This document shows positions 17,401 through 25,194 of a stretch of DNA of 64,000 nucleotides, one piece after another; position 1 is the first letter of the stretch, and each line of letters begins with the position of its first letter. A program made the translations under genes and the position numbers. This DNA is from Bacillota bacterium. GTDB lineage: Bacteria; Bacillota; Clostridia; Lachnospirales; Lachnospiraceae. A model generated the notes under the pieces. The model saw nothing but the letters and a program-made list of their open reading frames with translations. It ran no database searches and was not told the origin of the DNA. The DNA lies in assembly GCA_023414875.1 (NCBI GenBank), contig JAEZMV010000012.1:1-64000 (forward strand). Direction: 5' to 3'.

Positions 17401-17480
17401 TTGTATTAGAATGACAATTTGCAGAATTCTCCGTATCTTGTCTTTTGGTTTATAATACTTAAGAGAAATGAGGATACTAT

Positions 17481-19220
17481 TTGAAAAAATTATGTTTGCT
17501 GTTTTACCAAAAGAATGAATTCTATTTTATTCATAAAATTTCTTTAATTCTGATCTTAATTTCTCTATGTATCATTATAATCATCATCTATTTGGAACGA
17601 AAATTCCGAAAATTGAATTACGATCTTTATTATAGAGAAGAACTTTTTTCTACACTTTGCTCTAATGTGGATGATGTATTTGTAATATATAATGTTATAA
17701 ACAAAAAGTTTGACTATATCTCACCTAATTTTGAAAAATCGCTGGGCATCAATAGCAATTTATTATTTCATAACAAATTGGATTTATCCGAATATATATC
17801 GCTCGATAATATCAAAAAAATAAGAGCTATATTCAATGATAATAACATTGTTGATATGCAGGAAGTGGATTTTGAATATACAAAGCCTCATGATAAACAT
17901 AAAAGATGGATATTAATGCGCGTGTATCCTGTTTATAAACGTAATAATATTATACGTTATATCTGTTGTACTACTGATTTAACAAAAGAAAAACAGACAC
18001 AAAAAGCTATTGAAGAAGCCTTTATAAATGTTCAAAAAGCAAATGAAGCAAAAAAAGAATTTCTATCCCATATGAGTCATGAATTAAAAACACCAATAAA
18101 TGCCATCATTGGTATGACTCAAATCGCTTCAAACTCTTTGGTAGATACGGAGAAGGTAAGTAACTGTCTCGAGAAAATTAATTTTTCCTCGAAGAAGCTC
18201 TTAACGCTAATCAATAACATTCTAGATATTTCAAAATTAGATAGCGATAAGCTGATATTAGCGAATGAACCATTTTGTTTAAGTGAAATTCTAATACCCT
18301 TTACCTCTATGATGAATACTCAAGCCGAATTAAACCACCAGGAGTTTGATTTTTTCATAAAACAAAAGGAAGATGATTATCTCATTGGAGATAGTCTTCG
18401 ATTATTACAGATTTTTGAAAACTGTATCTCGAATTCTATGAAATTCACACCTCCGGGAGGAACAATCTTATTTGAAGTTACAGAACAAGGCCGATATTTG
18501 CAAACTAATCAGGTCCGATATCAATTTATTATCTCTGATACGGGAAAGGGGATGAAAAAAGAGTATCTGGAACATTTATTTATACCATTTGATCAAGAGG
18601 ATAATACCGTATTCAAAAATTATGGTGGTACAGGGCTTGGTATGTCGATTGTCAAAAACTTGATTCAATTAATGGATGGAACAATCCAAGTGACAAGTAA
18701 AATAAATGCAGGTACTAAGATTACCATAGAGCTAACTTTTTTCCTTGCTCATGGAAAGTCGAAACAAACTGAAGCACAGGATATAAAGGTTTCTCCTAAC
18801 GAATATAATTGTAAAGGAAAGCGAATTCTGGTTGTAGAGGATAATGAAATTAATCTCGAAATCACTTGTGAGTTTCTTAAATATATCAATGCAGAATTTG
18901 AAACAGCAACAAATGGTTTTGATGCTATTAAACTTTTTGAAGCATCTAAGACCGGTTATTACGATATCATTCTTATGGATGTTCAAATGCCGGGATTAAA
19001 CGGGTATGAGACCACAAAACTTCTACGAAGCAGCATTCATCCGGATGCTAAATCAATTTGTATCATTGCTATGACAGCGGACGATTTTTCAGATAATCAA
19101 TCAAGTTTTGATTGCGGTATGAATTATCATATTACAAAGCCAATCGCTATTGACGAATTATATTACTTAATAAAAACTATATCTACAGAGGAAAATGACC
19201 ATGGAGTATACCAGTATTAA
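17481..19220 (+). CDS. hybrid sensor histidine kinase (PAS-HisKA-HATPase-receiver)
   Basis: Membrane-associated hybrid kinase, 579 residues. One N-terminal helix (about 19-37), a PAS-like domain (about 55-170), a coiled segment, HisKA with the phospho-accepting His200 in SHMSHELKTP, an ATPase domain with N-box ENCISNSM (313-320), G1 DTGKGM (353-358) and G2 GGTGLGMSI (382-390), and a C-terminal receiver with DN acid pair VVEDNE, phospho-acceptor Asp500 in LMDVQMPG and Lys553. There is no large extracellular sensor, so the signal is probably internal or membrane-borne. TTG start with GAGG upstream. It overlaps the downstream Hpt gene, and together they form a phosphorelay whose final response regulator is not encoded nearby. 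Confidence 0.92.
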   Translation: MKKLCLLFYQKNEFYFIHKISLILILISLCIIIIIIYLERKFRKLNYDLYYREELFSTLCSNVDDVFVIYNVINKKFDYISPNFEKSLGINSNLLFHNKLDLSEYISLDNIKKIRAIFNDNNIVDMQEVDFEYTKPHDKHKRWILMRVYPVYKRNNIIRYICCTTDLTKEKQTQKAIEEAFINVQKANEAKKEFLSHMSHELKTPINAIIGMTQIASNSLVDTEKVSNCLEKINFSSKKLLTLINNILDISKLDSDKLILANEPFCLSEILIPFTSMMNTQAELNHQEFDFFIKQKEDDYLIGDSLRLLQIFENCISNSMKFTPPGGTILFEVTEQGRYLQTNQVRYQFIISDTGKGMKKEYLEHLFIPFDQEDNTVFKNYGGTGLGMSIVKNLIQLMDGTIQVTSKINAGTKITIELTFFLAHGKSKQTEAQDIKVSPNEYNCKGKRILVVEDNEINLEITCEFLKYINAEFETATNGFDAIKLFEASKTGYYDIILMDVQMPGLNGYETTKLLRSSIHPDAKSICIIAMTADDFSDNQSSFDCGMNYHITKPIAIDELYYLIKTISTEENDHGVYQY

Positions 19221-19545
19221 ATTAAAGGACATAGGTGTTGATGTAAGCAGTGTGATTTCAAGACTGGGAGGTAATGAATTACTATATTTAAAAATTTGTC
19301 ATAAGTTTTTACAGGATCAAAACTTCCATTTGTTTCAAAGAGCTATTACTACTAAAAATTATGAAGTGGCAAAAATTTATATACATACCTTAAAAGGTGT
19401 CTCGGCTAATTTAGGCTTTATACGTCTTGAACATTTGTGCAAAGCCATAAACGATCATTTAAATTGTAATGATACAATTAGTCTGCTGGATAATGTCAAT
19501 GCTTTATCAGAGGAGTATTATAATATTATTTCAGTATTAAAATAG
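19201..19545 (+). CDS. histidine phosphotransfer (Hpt) protein
   Basis: Single-domain Hpt phosphotransfer protein of 114 residues, accepting phosphate from the receiver of the adjacent hybrid kinase. The phospho-histidine is His62 in IHTLKGVSANLGF, followed by the second helix of the bundle. I choose the ATG at 19201, 9 bp after AGAGG; an in-frame ATG at 19195 is too close to that site. The start overlaps the end of the kinase gene by 20 bp, implying translational coupling. The phosphorelay output is unknown. Confidence 0.88.
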   Translation: MEYTSIKLKDIGVDVSSVISRLGGNELLYLKICHKFLQDQNFHLFQRAITTKNYEVAKIYIHTLKGVSANLGFIRLEHLCKAINDHLNCNDTISLLDNVNALSEEYYNIISVLK

Positions 19546-19791
19546 TACAGCTGCAACTATAAATAAATATAATTTGGATATTTCAATCATACCTATGATA
19601 AAAGGTCAAGTTAAATGATTGTGAAAATATAAAGTAAAAATTTAAAGATAAATTATGAAAAAAAATTATGTTAAGCATAAATTGCATTTCTATTATTTGG
19701 ATATATAGAATTTAATGATATTGATTCTGTTAATAGTGTCTAATCGTGTTATAATATTGTTTTCATTTTTTTAATTTATAGCGATAAACAC

Positions 19792-19820
19792 TTGACAAAT
19801 CCTCATAAATTAAGTATACT
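19792..19820 (+). promoter_or_regulatory. promoter of the ylxM-ffh operon
   Basis: TTGACA (19792-19797), 17-bp spacer, TATACT (19815-19820): near-consensus vegetative promoter. Confidence 0.85.
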
Positions 19821-19853
19821 ACCACCTGTAAAGAAAATTCCTTTACAGGTGGT
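19821..19853 (+). promoter_or_regulatory. perfect 13-bp inverted repeat at the ylxM transcription start
   Basis: ACCACCTGTAAAG and CTTTACAGGTGGT are exact complements around a 7-nt centre, starting directly after the -10. The right arm holds AGGTGG, the ribosome binding site of ylxM, 7 bp before its ATG. Transcription probably starts near 19827, inside the left arm, so this may be a DNA operator rather than an RNA hairpin that hides the site. Confidence 0.7.
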
Positions 19854-19859
19854 GCTTTT

Positions 19860-20234
19860 ATGAAGCAAAATGAAACACAACTGGATAAGTTGGATGAAAT
19901 CGTATATCTGTCCATTCTTTATGATTTTTACGGTGAATTACTGAGTGATCATAAAAAACAGATTTTTGAAGATTATGTTTTGAATGATCTGTCACTAAGC
20001 GAAATAGCAGCCGAGCAGGGTATCAGCAGGCAGGGTGTATATGATATCGTAAAACGTTGCACACAGGAATTAAGGGATTATGAATCAAAGTTATCCCTGG
20101 TGAGTAAATTTCAATCGATTAAAGATAAACTGGGAAATATAAAAGATATTATAAAAGAGACAACCCAAACAGGTAATGTCACATTACTTAGTGGAATAAC
20201 AACATTGGCAGACGATATTTTAAAGGAGCTGTAA
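19860..20234 (+). CDS. ylxM: YlxM family putative DNA-binding protein
   Basis: Small sigma-70-region-4-like helix-turn-helix protein, 124 residues, of the YlxM/p13 family (UPF0122) that is almost always encoded directly before ffh and is thought to act with the SRP pathway. The HTH region is LSLSEIAAEQGISRQGVYDIVKRC near residues 43-66, followed by a coiled C-terminus. The 4-residue-spaced gene pair with ffh (5-bp gap) marks an operon. The gene begins just past a perfect inverted repeat that could be a site for autoregulation, though nothing here proves it. Confidence 0.9.
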   Translation: MKQNETQLDKLDEIVYLSILYDFYGELLSDHKKQIFEDYVLNDLSLSEIAAEQGISRQGVYDIVKRCTQELRDYESKLSLVSKFQSIKDKLGNIKDIIKETTQTGNVTLLSGITTLADDILKEL

Positions 20235-20239
20235 TCCAT

Positions 20240-21583
20240 ATGGCATTTGAAAATTTATCCGATAAACTACAGAATATATTCAAGAATTTAAGAGGAAAGG
20301 GAAGACTTTCCGAAGCGGATGTTAAAACCGCATTAAAAGAAGTTAAAATGGCTTTATTAGAAGCCGATGTAAATTTTAAGGTTGTTAAGAATTTTGTAAA
20401 TACCATCCAGGAAAGAGCGGTAGGTCAAGATGTACTCAACAGCTTAACCCCCGGTCAGATGGTTATTAAAATCGTTAATGAAGAAATGGTTAAGCTGCTT
20501 GGTGAGCAAACTGTTGAACTTCAACTAAGGCCTTCGAATGAAATTACAGTATTAATGATGTGCGGTTTGCAGGGTGCCGGTAAGACAACTACCGTTGCAA
20601 AGCTTGCAGGAAAACTGAAATCAAAGGGGCGAAAACCTTTGCTGGTTGCCTGTGATATCTACCGTCCTGCAGCAATTGATCAGCTGCAAATCAATGGAGA
20701 CAAACAGGGCGTCAGTGTATTCTCCATGGGAGATAAGCATAAACCTGTTAATATTGCGAAAGCAGCCATGGAACATGCAATTAAGAATTCTTATAATGTA
20801 GTAATTCTGGATACCGCTGGCCGACTTCATATAGATGAGGCTATGATGGAGGAACTCCAGGAGATAAAAGCGAATGTTACTGTAAACCAAACAATTTTAG
20901 TTGTAGATGCAATGACAGGACAGGATGCAGTCAATGTATCCGAAATGTTTAATGAAAAGCTTACCATTGATGGTGTTATATTAACGAAATTAGACGGTGA
21001 TACCAGAGGTGGAGCGGCTCTTTCCATCCGTGCAGTTACAGGACGACCAATACTTTATGTCGGAATGGGTGAAAAGCTTTCAGATCTGGAACAATTTTAT
21101 CCGGATCGTATGGCTTCCCGTATCTTAGGTATGGGCGATATCCTTACATTAATAGATAAAGCACAAGCTGAATTTGATGAAACAAAAGCAAGGGAATTAG
21201 AGAAAAAAATCAAGAAAGCAGAATTTGATTTTAATGATTATCTTGAACAAATGCAGCAAATGAAGAAAATGGGTGGTATTACCGAATTACTCGGAATGCT
21301 TCCCGGTATGGGAAAGCAACTAAAGGATGTAGAAATTGATGAAAATGCTCTATCATCTGTAGAAGCCATTATTTATTCTATGACAAAGGCAGAGCGTTCC
21401 AATCCTAATTTGTTAAACCCTTCCCGAAAAAAGAGAATTGCCGCCGGGGCCGGTGTAGATATTAGCCAGGTTAATTCCATCGTGAAGCAGTTCGAGCAAT
21501 CCAAAAAGATGATGAAGCAATTTTCCGGTATGATGGGAAAAGGCGGAAAGCATGGCAAATTTAAATTGCCCTTTGGATTTTAA
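20240..21583 (+). CDS. ffh: signal recognition particle protein Ffh
   Basis: SRP54 GTPase that binds signal sequences of nascent membrane and secreted proteins together with 4.5S/6S RNA. 447 residues: N domain, G domain with GLQGAGKTTTVAKLAG, DIYRPAAIDQL, DTAGRLHID, TKLDGDTRGG and GMGEKLSDLEQF, and a methionine-rich M domain from about 300 (LEQMQQMKKMGG, LGMLPGMG) with the RNA-binding SRKKRIAAGAG and a terminal FSGMMGKGG. AAGGAG ribosome binding site 5 bp after ylxM. Its membrane receptor FtsY is also in the window. Confidence 0.98.
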   Translation: MAFENLSDKLQNIFKNLRGKGRLSEADVKTALKEVKMALLEADVNFKVVKNFVNTIQERAVGQDVLNSLTPGQMVIKIVNEEMVKLLGEQTVELQLRPSNEITVLMMCGLQGAGKTTTVAKLAGKLKSKGRKPLLVACDIYRPAAIDQLQINGDKQGVSVFSMGDKHKPVNIAKAAMEHAIKNSYNVVILDTAGRLHIDEAMMEELQEIKANVTVNQTILVVDAMTGQDAVNVSEMFNEKLTIDGVILTKLDGDTRGGAALSIRAVTGRPILYVGMGEKLSDLEQFYPDRMASRILGMGDILTLIDKAQAEFDETKARELEKKIKKAEFDFNDYLEQMQQMKKMGGITELLGMLPGMGKQLKDVEIDENALSSVEAIIYSMTKAERSNPNLLNPSRKKRIAAGAGVDISQVNSIVKQFEQSKKMMKQFSGMMGKGGKHGKFKLPFGF

Positions 21584-21747
21584 TTCGTTATTGTTATGTT
21601 TGTACATTTCAATATAAAACATCCTAATAGGAACCCCTATTACGATATAGCCTATGTCGTTAATTCGTAATTCATAACGAAAGAGTTTGTTTTGATACTT
21701 TGCGAAGATACACATGGCATACATGAATATTTAAGGAGGTGAAATAA

Positions 21748-21990
21748 ATGGCAGTTAAAATTAGATTAAAGAGAATGGGACAGAAAAAAGCTCCTTTCTA
21801 TAGAATCGTGGTTTCTGATTCCAGAACACCTAGAGATGGTAGATTCATCGAAGAAATTGGTACCTATGATCCTACCCAGAATCCTAGTGCTTTCAGCGTA
21901 AATGAGGAAGCTGCTAAGAAGTGGTTAGCAAATGGTGCTCAACCGACAGATACCGTAGGCAAGATTTTTAAGAATGCTGGTATTCTTTAA
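21748..21990 (+). CDS. rpsP: 30S ribosomal protein S16
   Basis: Small-subunit ribosomal protein bS16, 80 residues, starting MAVKIRLKRMGQKKAPFYRI and containing VVSDSRTPRDGRFIEEIG and the WLANGAQPTDTV tail, all family hallmarks. AAGGAGGTGA precedes the ATG. First gene of the rpsP-khpA-...-rimM-trmD-rplS group. The 160 bp before it contain small inverted repeats (AATAGG/CCTATT near 21626, ACGATA/TGTCGT near 21642) that may be leader structure. Confidence 0.98.
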   Translation: MAVKIRLKRMGQKKAPFYRIVVSDSRTPRDGRFIEEIGTYDPTQNPSAFSVNEEAAKKWLANGAQPTDTVGKIFKNAGIL

Positions 21991-22064
21991 TTATCATCGT
22001 GGGAGGATTGTGAATTGTAATTATATCAATTCCCAACTTCTATATGATCATGGAGGTAGTGAAA

Positions 22065-22295
22065 ATGAAGGAATTAGTCGAAGTAATTGCTAAGTCACTC
22101 GTGGATCATCCCGATGAGGTTGTTGTTACGGAAAAAGAAACCGAAAAAGCAATTGTTGTGGAATTAAAAGTCGCTTCTGATGATATGGGTAAAGTAATCG
22201 GCAAACAAGGCCGTATTGCTAAATCTATACGTACCGTAGTTAAAGCAGCCGCAACAAAGGATGATAAAAAGGTAGTAGTTGAGATTCTGCAATAG
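22065..22295 (+). CDS. khpA: KH-domain RNA-binding protein KhpA
   Basis: Single KH-domain RNA-binding protein of 76 residues (also YlqC), partner of KhpB/Jag in Firmicutes, with roles in sRNA binding and cell elongation. The GXXG loop is IGKQGRIAKSIRTVV. I begin at the ATG at 22065, 8 bp after GGAGG; an in-frame ATG at 22044 precedes that site and is unlikely. Lies between rpsP and the DHFR gene. Confidence 0.94.
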   Translation: MKELVEVIAKSLVDHPDEVVVTEKETEKAIVVELKVASDDMGKVIGKQGRIAKSIRTVVKAAATKDDKKVVVEILQ

Positions 22296-22449
22296 CAGTA
22301 AATCCAATTGCAGTTTTTCCTGTGCAGAATCAAGGAAGCTGTCTGTTATGTCCATGAAAGTGATTTTCATAGATGACATAGTAGATCAGCTTCTTTTTAT
22401 ATCGATCAGATTTGATGAGCAAAATAATCTTACATGGGGAACATTATAT

Positions 22450-22938
22450 ATGATTTCAATTATAGTAGCCGTTTCGAAAAATTATGTAATAGGAAATAAT
22501 GGAACTATTCCTTGGAGTATAAAAGGAGAGCAGACCAGGTTTCGTGAGTTAACAACAGGTAAAACAATCATTATGGGTAGAAACTCATTTGATGAAATAG
22601 GCAATCCACTTCCTAACAGAAAAACAATTCTTATCTCAGGATCAAAAACTGTTACTGCTGATGATTGTATTACTGTAACCTCTTTAGAAGAGGCACTCCG
22701 GCATACAAAAGAAGAAGAGGAAGTCTTTATTGCAGGTGGTGGTAGAGTATATCAGGAAGCACTTCCTTTTACAGATCGTATATACTTAACCATCATCGAT
22801 AAGATAATTGAGGGTGATGTTTATTTTCCGCAAATTGATACATCAAGCTTTCAAAAAATCTATGAGCAGCGTGTGGAGGGTGAAATCCCATATACCTATT
22901 ATACCTATGAGAAAATAATGAAGAATACTCCTTCATAA
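22450..22938 (+). CDS. dihydrofolate reductase
   Basis: NADPH-dependent reduction of dihydrofolate to tetrahydrofolate, 162 residues, normal for bacterial type I enzymes. Starts MISIIVAVSKNYVIGNNGTIPW; IKGEQTRFREL places a Glu at the catalytic carboxylate position (Asp27 in E. coli); TIIMGRNSFDEIG and EEVFIAGGGRVYQEAL bind NADPH. The frame stays open upstream to 22279, overlapping khpA, but conservation begins at 22450, where GGGGAA gives a weak ribosome binding site. It separates khpA from rimM, which are usually adjacent. No thymidylate synthase gene is near. Confidence 0.93.
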   Translation: MISIIVAVSKNYVIGNNGTIPWSIKGEQTRFRELTTGKTIIMGRNSFDEIGNPLPNRKTILISGSKTVTADDCITVTSLEEALRHTKEEEEVFIAGGGRVYQEALPFTDRIYLTIIDKIIEGDVYFPQIDTSSFQKIYEQRVEGEIPYTYYTYEKIMKNTPS

Positions 22939-23050
22939 AACGAAGTATACTTTAAGCATTGTTTCTGATACCGCTTGTGGCATTATGAGCACTGTTTTAG
23001 TAAAATTTTGAAAGAAAGAACTGAGAACTATCCTGCAAAATGGTCACTTT

Positions 23051-23089
23051 GTTCTTCCGGCGTTTTGAGCTGCATCAAAGATGCAGCAT
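23051..23089 (+). repeat. 39-bp dispersed hairpin repeat, copy 1
   Basis: Shares 34 of 39 bases with 61837-61875; all five differences are transitions. The 3' half forms GCTGCATC-AAA-GATGCAGC, a perfect 8-bp stem. Lies 88 bp before the rimM start. Confidence 0.6.
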
Positions 23090-23176
23090 GAGTGGTTAGT
23101 GTGGGAATATATTTTTCACGCATCAAATTTGTGCTAAAACCCATATCATCGGAGTTTTGGCAGAATGGAGATTGAT

Positions 23177-23683
23177 ATGGATAATTATCTAAGAGTTGGT
23201 GTCATTTCAACAACACATGGAATCAAGGGAGAGGTAAAAGTATTTCCTACTACCGACGATCCAAACCGCTTTAAAGATTTAAAGCAAATTTTTCTGGATA
23301 CCGGCAAAGAGTGTATTCCTTTAGAAATTGAAGGAGTAAAATTCTTTAAACAGCTTGTAATACTCAAATTTAAAGAGTTTGATAATATAAATGATGTTGA
23401 AAAATACCGTGGTAAGGATTTATTAATTACCAGGGATAATGCTGTTAAACTTGAAAAGGATGAGTATTTCATCTTTGATCTGATTGATTCCGAGGTGTTT
23501 TCCGATGAAGGAGAAAAGCTTGGAATACTGACTGAAATATTGACAACTGCCGCTAATGATGTTTATGTAGTTAAAACAGCTGACCAGAAGGAATTATTAC
23601 TTCCTTCCATTAAGGAATGTATCCTTGATATCGATGTTAATAACAAGAAAATTATTGTGCATGTAATGAATGGTTTAAGATAA
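23177..23683 (+). CDS. rimM: ribosome maturation factor RimM
   Basis: 16S rRNA processing and 30S assembly factor that binds S19. 168 residues: N-terminal RimM barrel (RVGVISTTHGIKGEVKVFPTTDDPNRF) and C-terminal PRC-like barrel (EYFIFDLIDSEVFSDEGEKLG ... ELLLPSIKECI). The ATG at 23177 has GGAG 6 bp before it; an in-frame ATG at 23165 overlaps that element. Precedes trmD, as in most bacteria. Confidence 0.96.
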   Translation: MDNYLRVGVISTTHGIKGEVKVFPTTDDPNRFKDLKQIFLDTGKECIPLEIEGVKFFKQLVILKFKEFDNINDVEKYRGKDLLITRDNAVKLEKDEYFIFDLIDSEVFSDEGEKLGILTEILTTAANDVYVVKTADQKELLLPSIKECILDIDVNNKKIIVHVMNGLR

Positions 23684-23832
23684 AGTTTCCACGTATCATA
23701 GATTAATTTTTATATAATTATGTAATTTCCTGTCTGTTAGACGGATAATTGATTTACCAGAAAACACATACTTAGTTAAGTTGCCTTACGACAGCCCAAA
23801 TTCGAGGGTGGTCGGCAGAATGGAGAATTATT

Positions 23833-24609
23833 ATGAATTATCATGTACTGACGCTTTTTCCGGAAATGATCATGCAGGGACTTGGTACCAGTATCACCGG
23901 AAGAGCAATGGATAAAGGGCTGATATCCGTTAATACAATTAATATCCGGGATTTCAGTGAGAACAAGCACCAAAAGGTTGATGATTACCCTTATGGCGGT
24001 GGAGCCGGCATGGTAATGCAAGCCGAACCGGTATTTAAGTCGTATGGATATCTGGCGAATCATATAAAAATGTCAAAGGAAGATACTCTTAGTTATCACA
24101 AACCCCGTGTTATCTATGTTACCCCTCAGGGTGGTATCTTTAATCAGAATATGGCACAGGAATTTGCTCTAGAAGAGGATTTAATCTTCCTATGTGGTCA
24201 TTATGAAGGGATTGATGAACGAGTTTTAGAATTGATTGTAACCGATTATGTATCCATTGGAGATTATGTGTTAACCGGTGGAGAATTACCTGCTATGGTT
24301 ATGATTGATGCGATATCTCGTTTAATTCCTGGCGTACTAAACAATGATGTGTCCTCCGAATTTGAGAGTTTTCAGGACAATCTGTTAGAATATCCGCAGT
24401 ATACAAGACCCGAAGTATTCATGGGAAAGAAAGTGCCGGAGGTTCTTCTGACCGGTCATCATGCCAATATTGAAGCCTGGAGAAGAGAACAATCCATACT
24501 TCGAACCTATGAAAGACGGCCAGATTTGCTGGAAAAAGCCAATCTAACTGAAATGGAACGGGAATATCTGACCAGGCTTATTTTCCAGAAAAATTACGAT
24601 ATCTATTGA
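23833..24609 (+). CDS. trmD: tRNA (guanine-N1)-methyltransferase TrmD
   Basis: SAM-dependent m1G37 methyltransferase that prevents frameshifting at proline and leucine codons. 258 residues with a SPOUT trefoil knot: NYHVLTLFPEMI start, DDYPYGGGAGMVMQ, IFLCGHYEGIDERV, IGDYVLTGGELPAM and the C-terminal RPEVFMGKKVPEVLLTGHH. TGGAGA ribosome binding site. It is separated by 149 bp from rimM and followed by the rplS leader. Confidence 0.97.
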   Translation: MNYHVLTLFPEMIMQGLGTSITGRAMDKGLISVNTINIRDFSENKHQKVDDYPYGGGAGMVMQAEPVFKSYGYLANHIKMSKEDTLSYHKPRVIYVTPQGGIFNQNMAQEFALEEDLIFLCGHYEGIDERVLELIVTDYVSIGDYVLTGGELPAMVMIDAISRLIPGVLNNDVSSEFESFQDNLLEYPQYTRPEVFMGKKVPEVLLTGHHANIEAWRREQSILRTYERRPDLLEKANLTEMEREYLTRLIFQKNYDIY

Positions 24610-24617
24610 AATAATAC

Positions 24618-24646
24618 TTGCAAATCGTGACAGATTATGTTAGAGT
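24618..24646 (+). promoter_or_regulatory. probable rplS promoter
   Basis: TTGCAA (24618-24623), 17-bp spacer, TAGAGT (24641-24646). The predicted transcript would begin near 24653, directly before the structured leader. Confidence 0.5.
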
Positions 24647-24663
24647 AAGTAGTTGTGAGATGG

Positions 24664-24710
24664 GATGGTCCTCTAGCGCATGGCAAAAGCCTTTTCGTGC
24701 TAAGAACATC
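24664..24710 (+). promoter_or_regulatory. structured rplS leader, possible L19 autoregulatory element
   Basis: GATGGTCCT (24664-24672) pairs with AAGAACATC (24702-24710) with two mismatches, enclosing TAGC/GCTA and GGC-AAAA-GCC. Placed right before rplS, it resembles the known Firmicute L19 leader, but I cannot run a covariance model. Confidence 0.45.
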
Positions 24711-24732
24711 TAAATATTAAGGAGGTCACAAA

Positions 24733-25080
24733 ATGAACGATATTATTAAAAGTATTGAAGCTGAGCAGTTGAAAGCATCTGTTACAGATTTCAACGTTGG
24801 CGACACGGTTCAGGTTTACGCTAAAGTAAAAGAAGGTAACCGTGAAAGATTACAGGTTTTTGAAGGAACCGTAATTAAAAGACAGAACGGTGGAGCAAGA
24901 GAAACCTTCACAGTTAGAAAATCATCCAATGGTATTGGTGTAGAAAAGACTTGGCCACTTCACAGCCCTAGCATCGATAGAATCGAAGTTACAAGACGCG
25001 GTAAAGTAAGACAAGCTAAGCTCTTCTATTTACGTGATAGAGTTGGTAAGAGAGCAAAAGTAAAAGAAGTAATCAGATAA
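24733..25080 (+). CDS. rplS: 50S ribosomal protein L19
   Basis: Large-subunit ribosomal protein bL19 at the subunit interface, 115 residues. Recognised by FNVGDTVQVYAKVKEG, RLQVFEGTVIKRQNGG, ETFTVRKSSNGIGVEKTWPLHSP and the KLFYLRDRVGKRAKVKE tail. AAGGAGGT ribosome binding site. Preceded by its own probable promoter and a structured leader, followed by a strong terminator. Confidence 0.98.
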   Translation: MNDIIKSIEAEQLKASVTDFNVGDTVQVYAKVKEGNRERLQVFEGTVIKRQNGGARETFTVRKSSNGIGVEKTWPLHSPSIDRIEVTRRGKVRQAKLFYLRDRVGKRAKVKEVIR

Positions 25081-25087
25081 GTACAAC

Positions 25088-25121
25088 AAAGGGACAATAC
25101 TTGTGAGATTGTCCCTTTTTT
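25088..25121 (+). terminator. rplS terminator
   Basis: AAAGGGACAAT pairs with ATTGTCCCTTT around a short loop, followed by a T-run. Strong intrinsic terminator 8 bp after the rplS stop. Confidence 0.92.
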
Positions 25122-25194
25122 AACATAATTATCCACTAAAATGGCCAATACTTTATGTATCTGCATATATCGTTAGAAGGGTACGGGTAATACT

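Larger units (their letters stand above)
17117..17480. other. intergenic region: operon terminator, then kinase promoter
   Basis: The first half holds a strong terminator hairpin (17174-17241). The second half is AT-rich and holds a TTGACA/TATATT promoter. No coding frame is supported. Confidence 0.7.
19546..19859. other. intergenic region with the ylxM-ffh promoter
   Basis: The first 240 bp are very AT-rich with no supported gene or clear terminator for the kinase-Hpt pair. The last 70 bp hold a consensus promoter and a perfect inverted repeat (separate entries). Confidence 0.6.

Noticed and set aside
22279..22449. N-terminal extension of the DHFR gene
   Set aside because: Open in frame but overlaps khpA, is cysteine- and serine-rich without similarity to DHFR, and the conserved start is at 22450.
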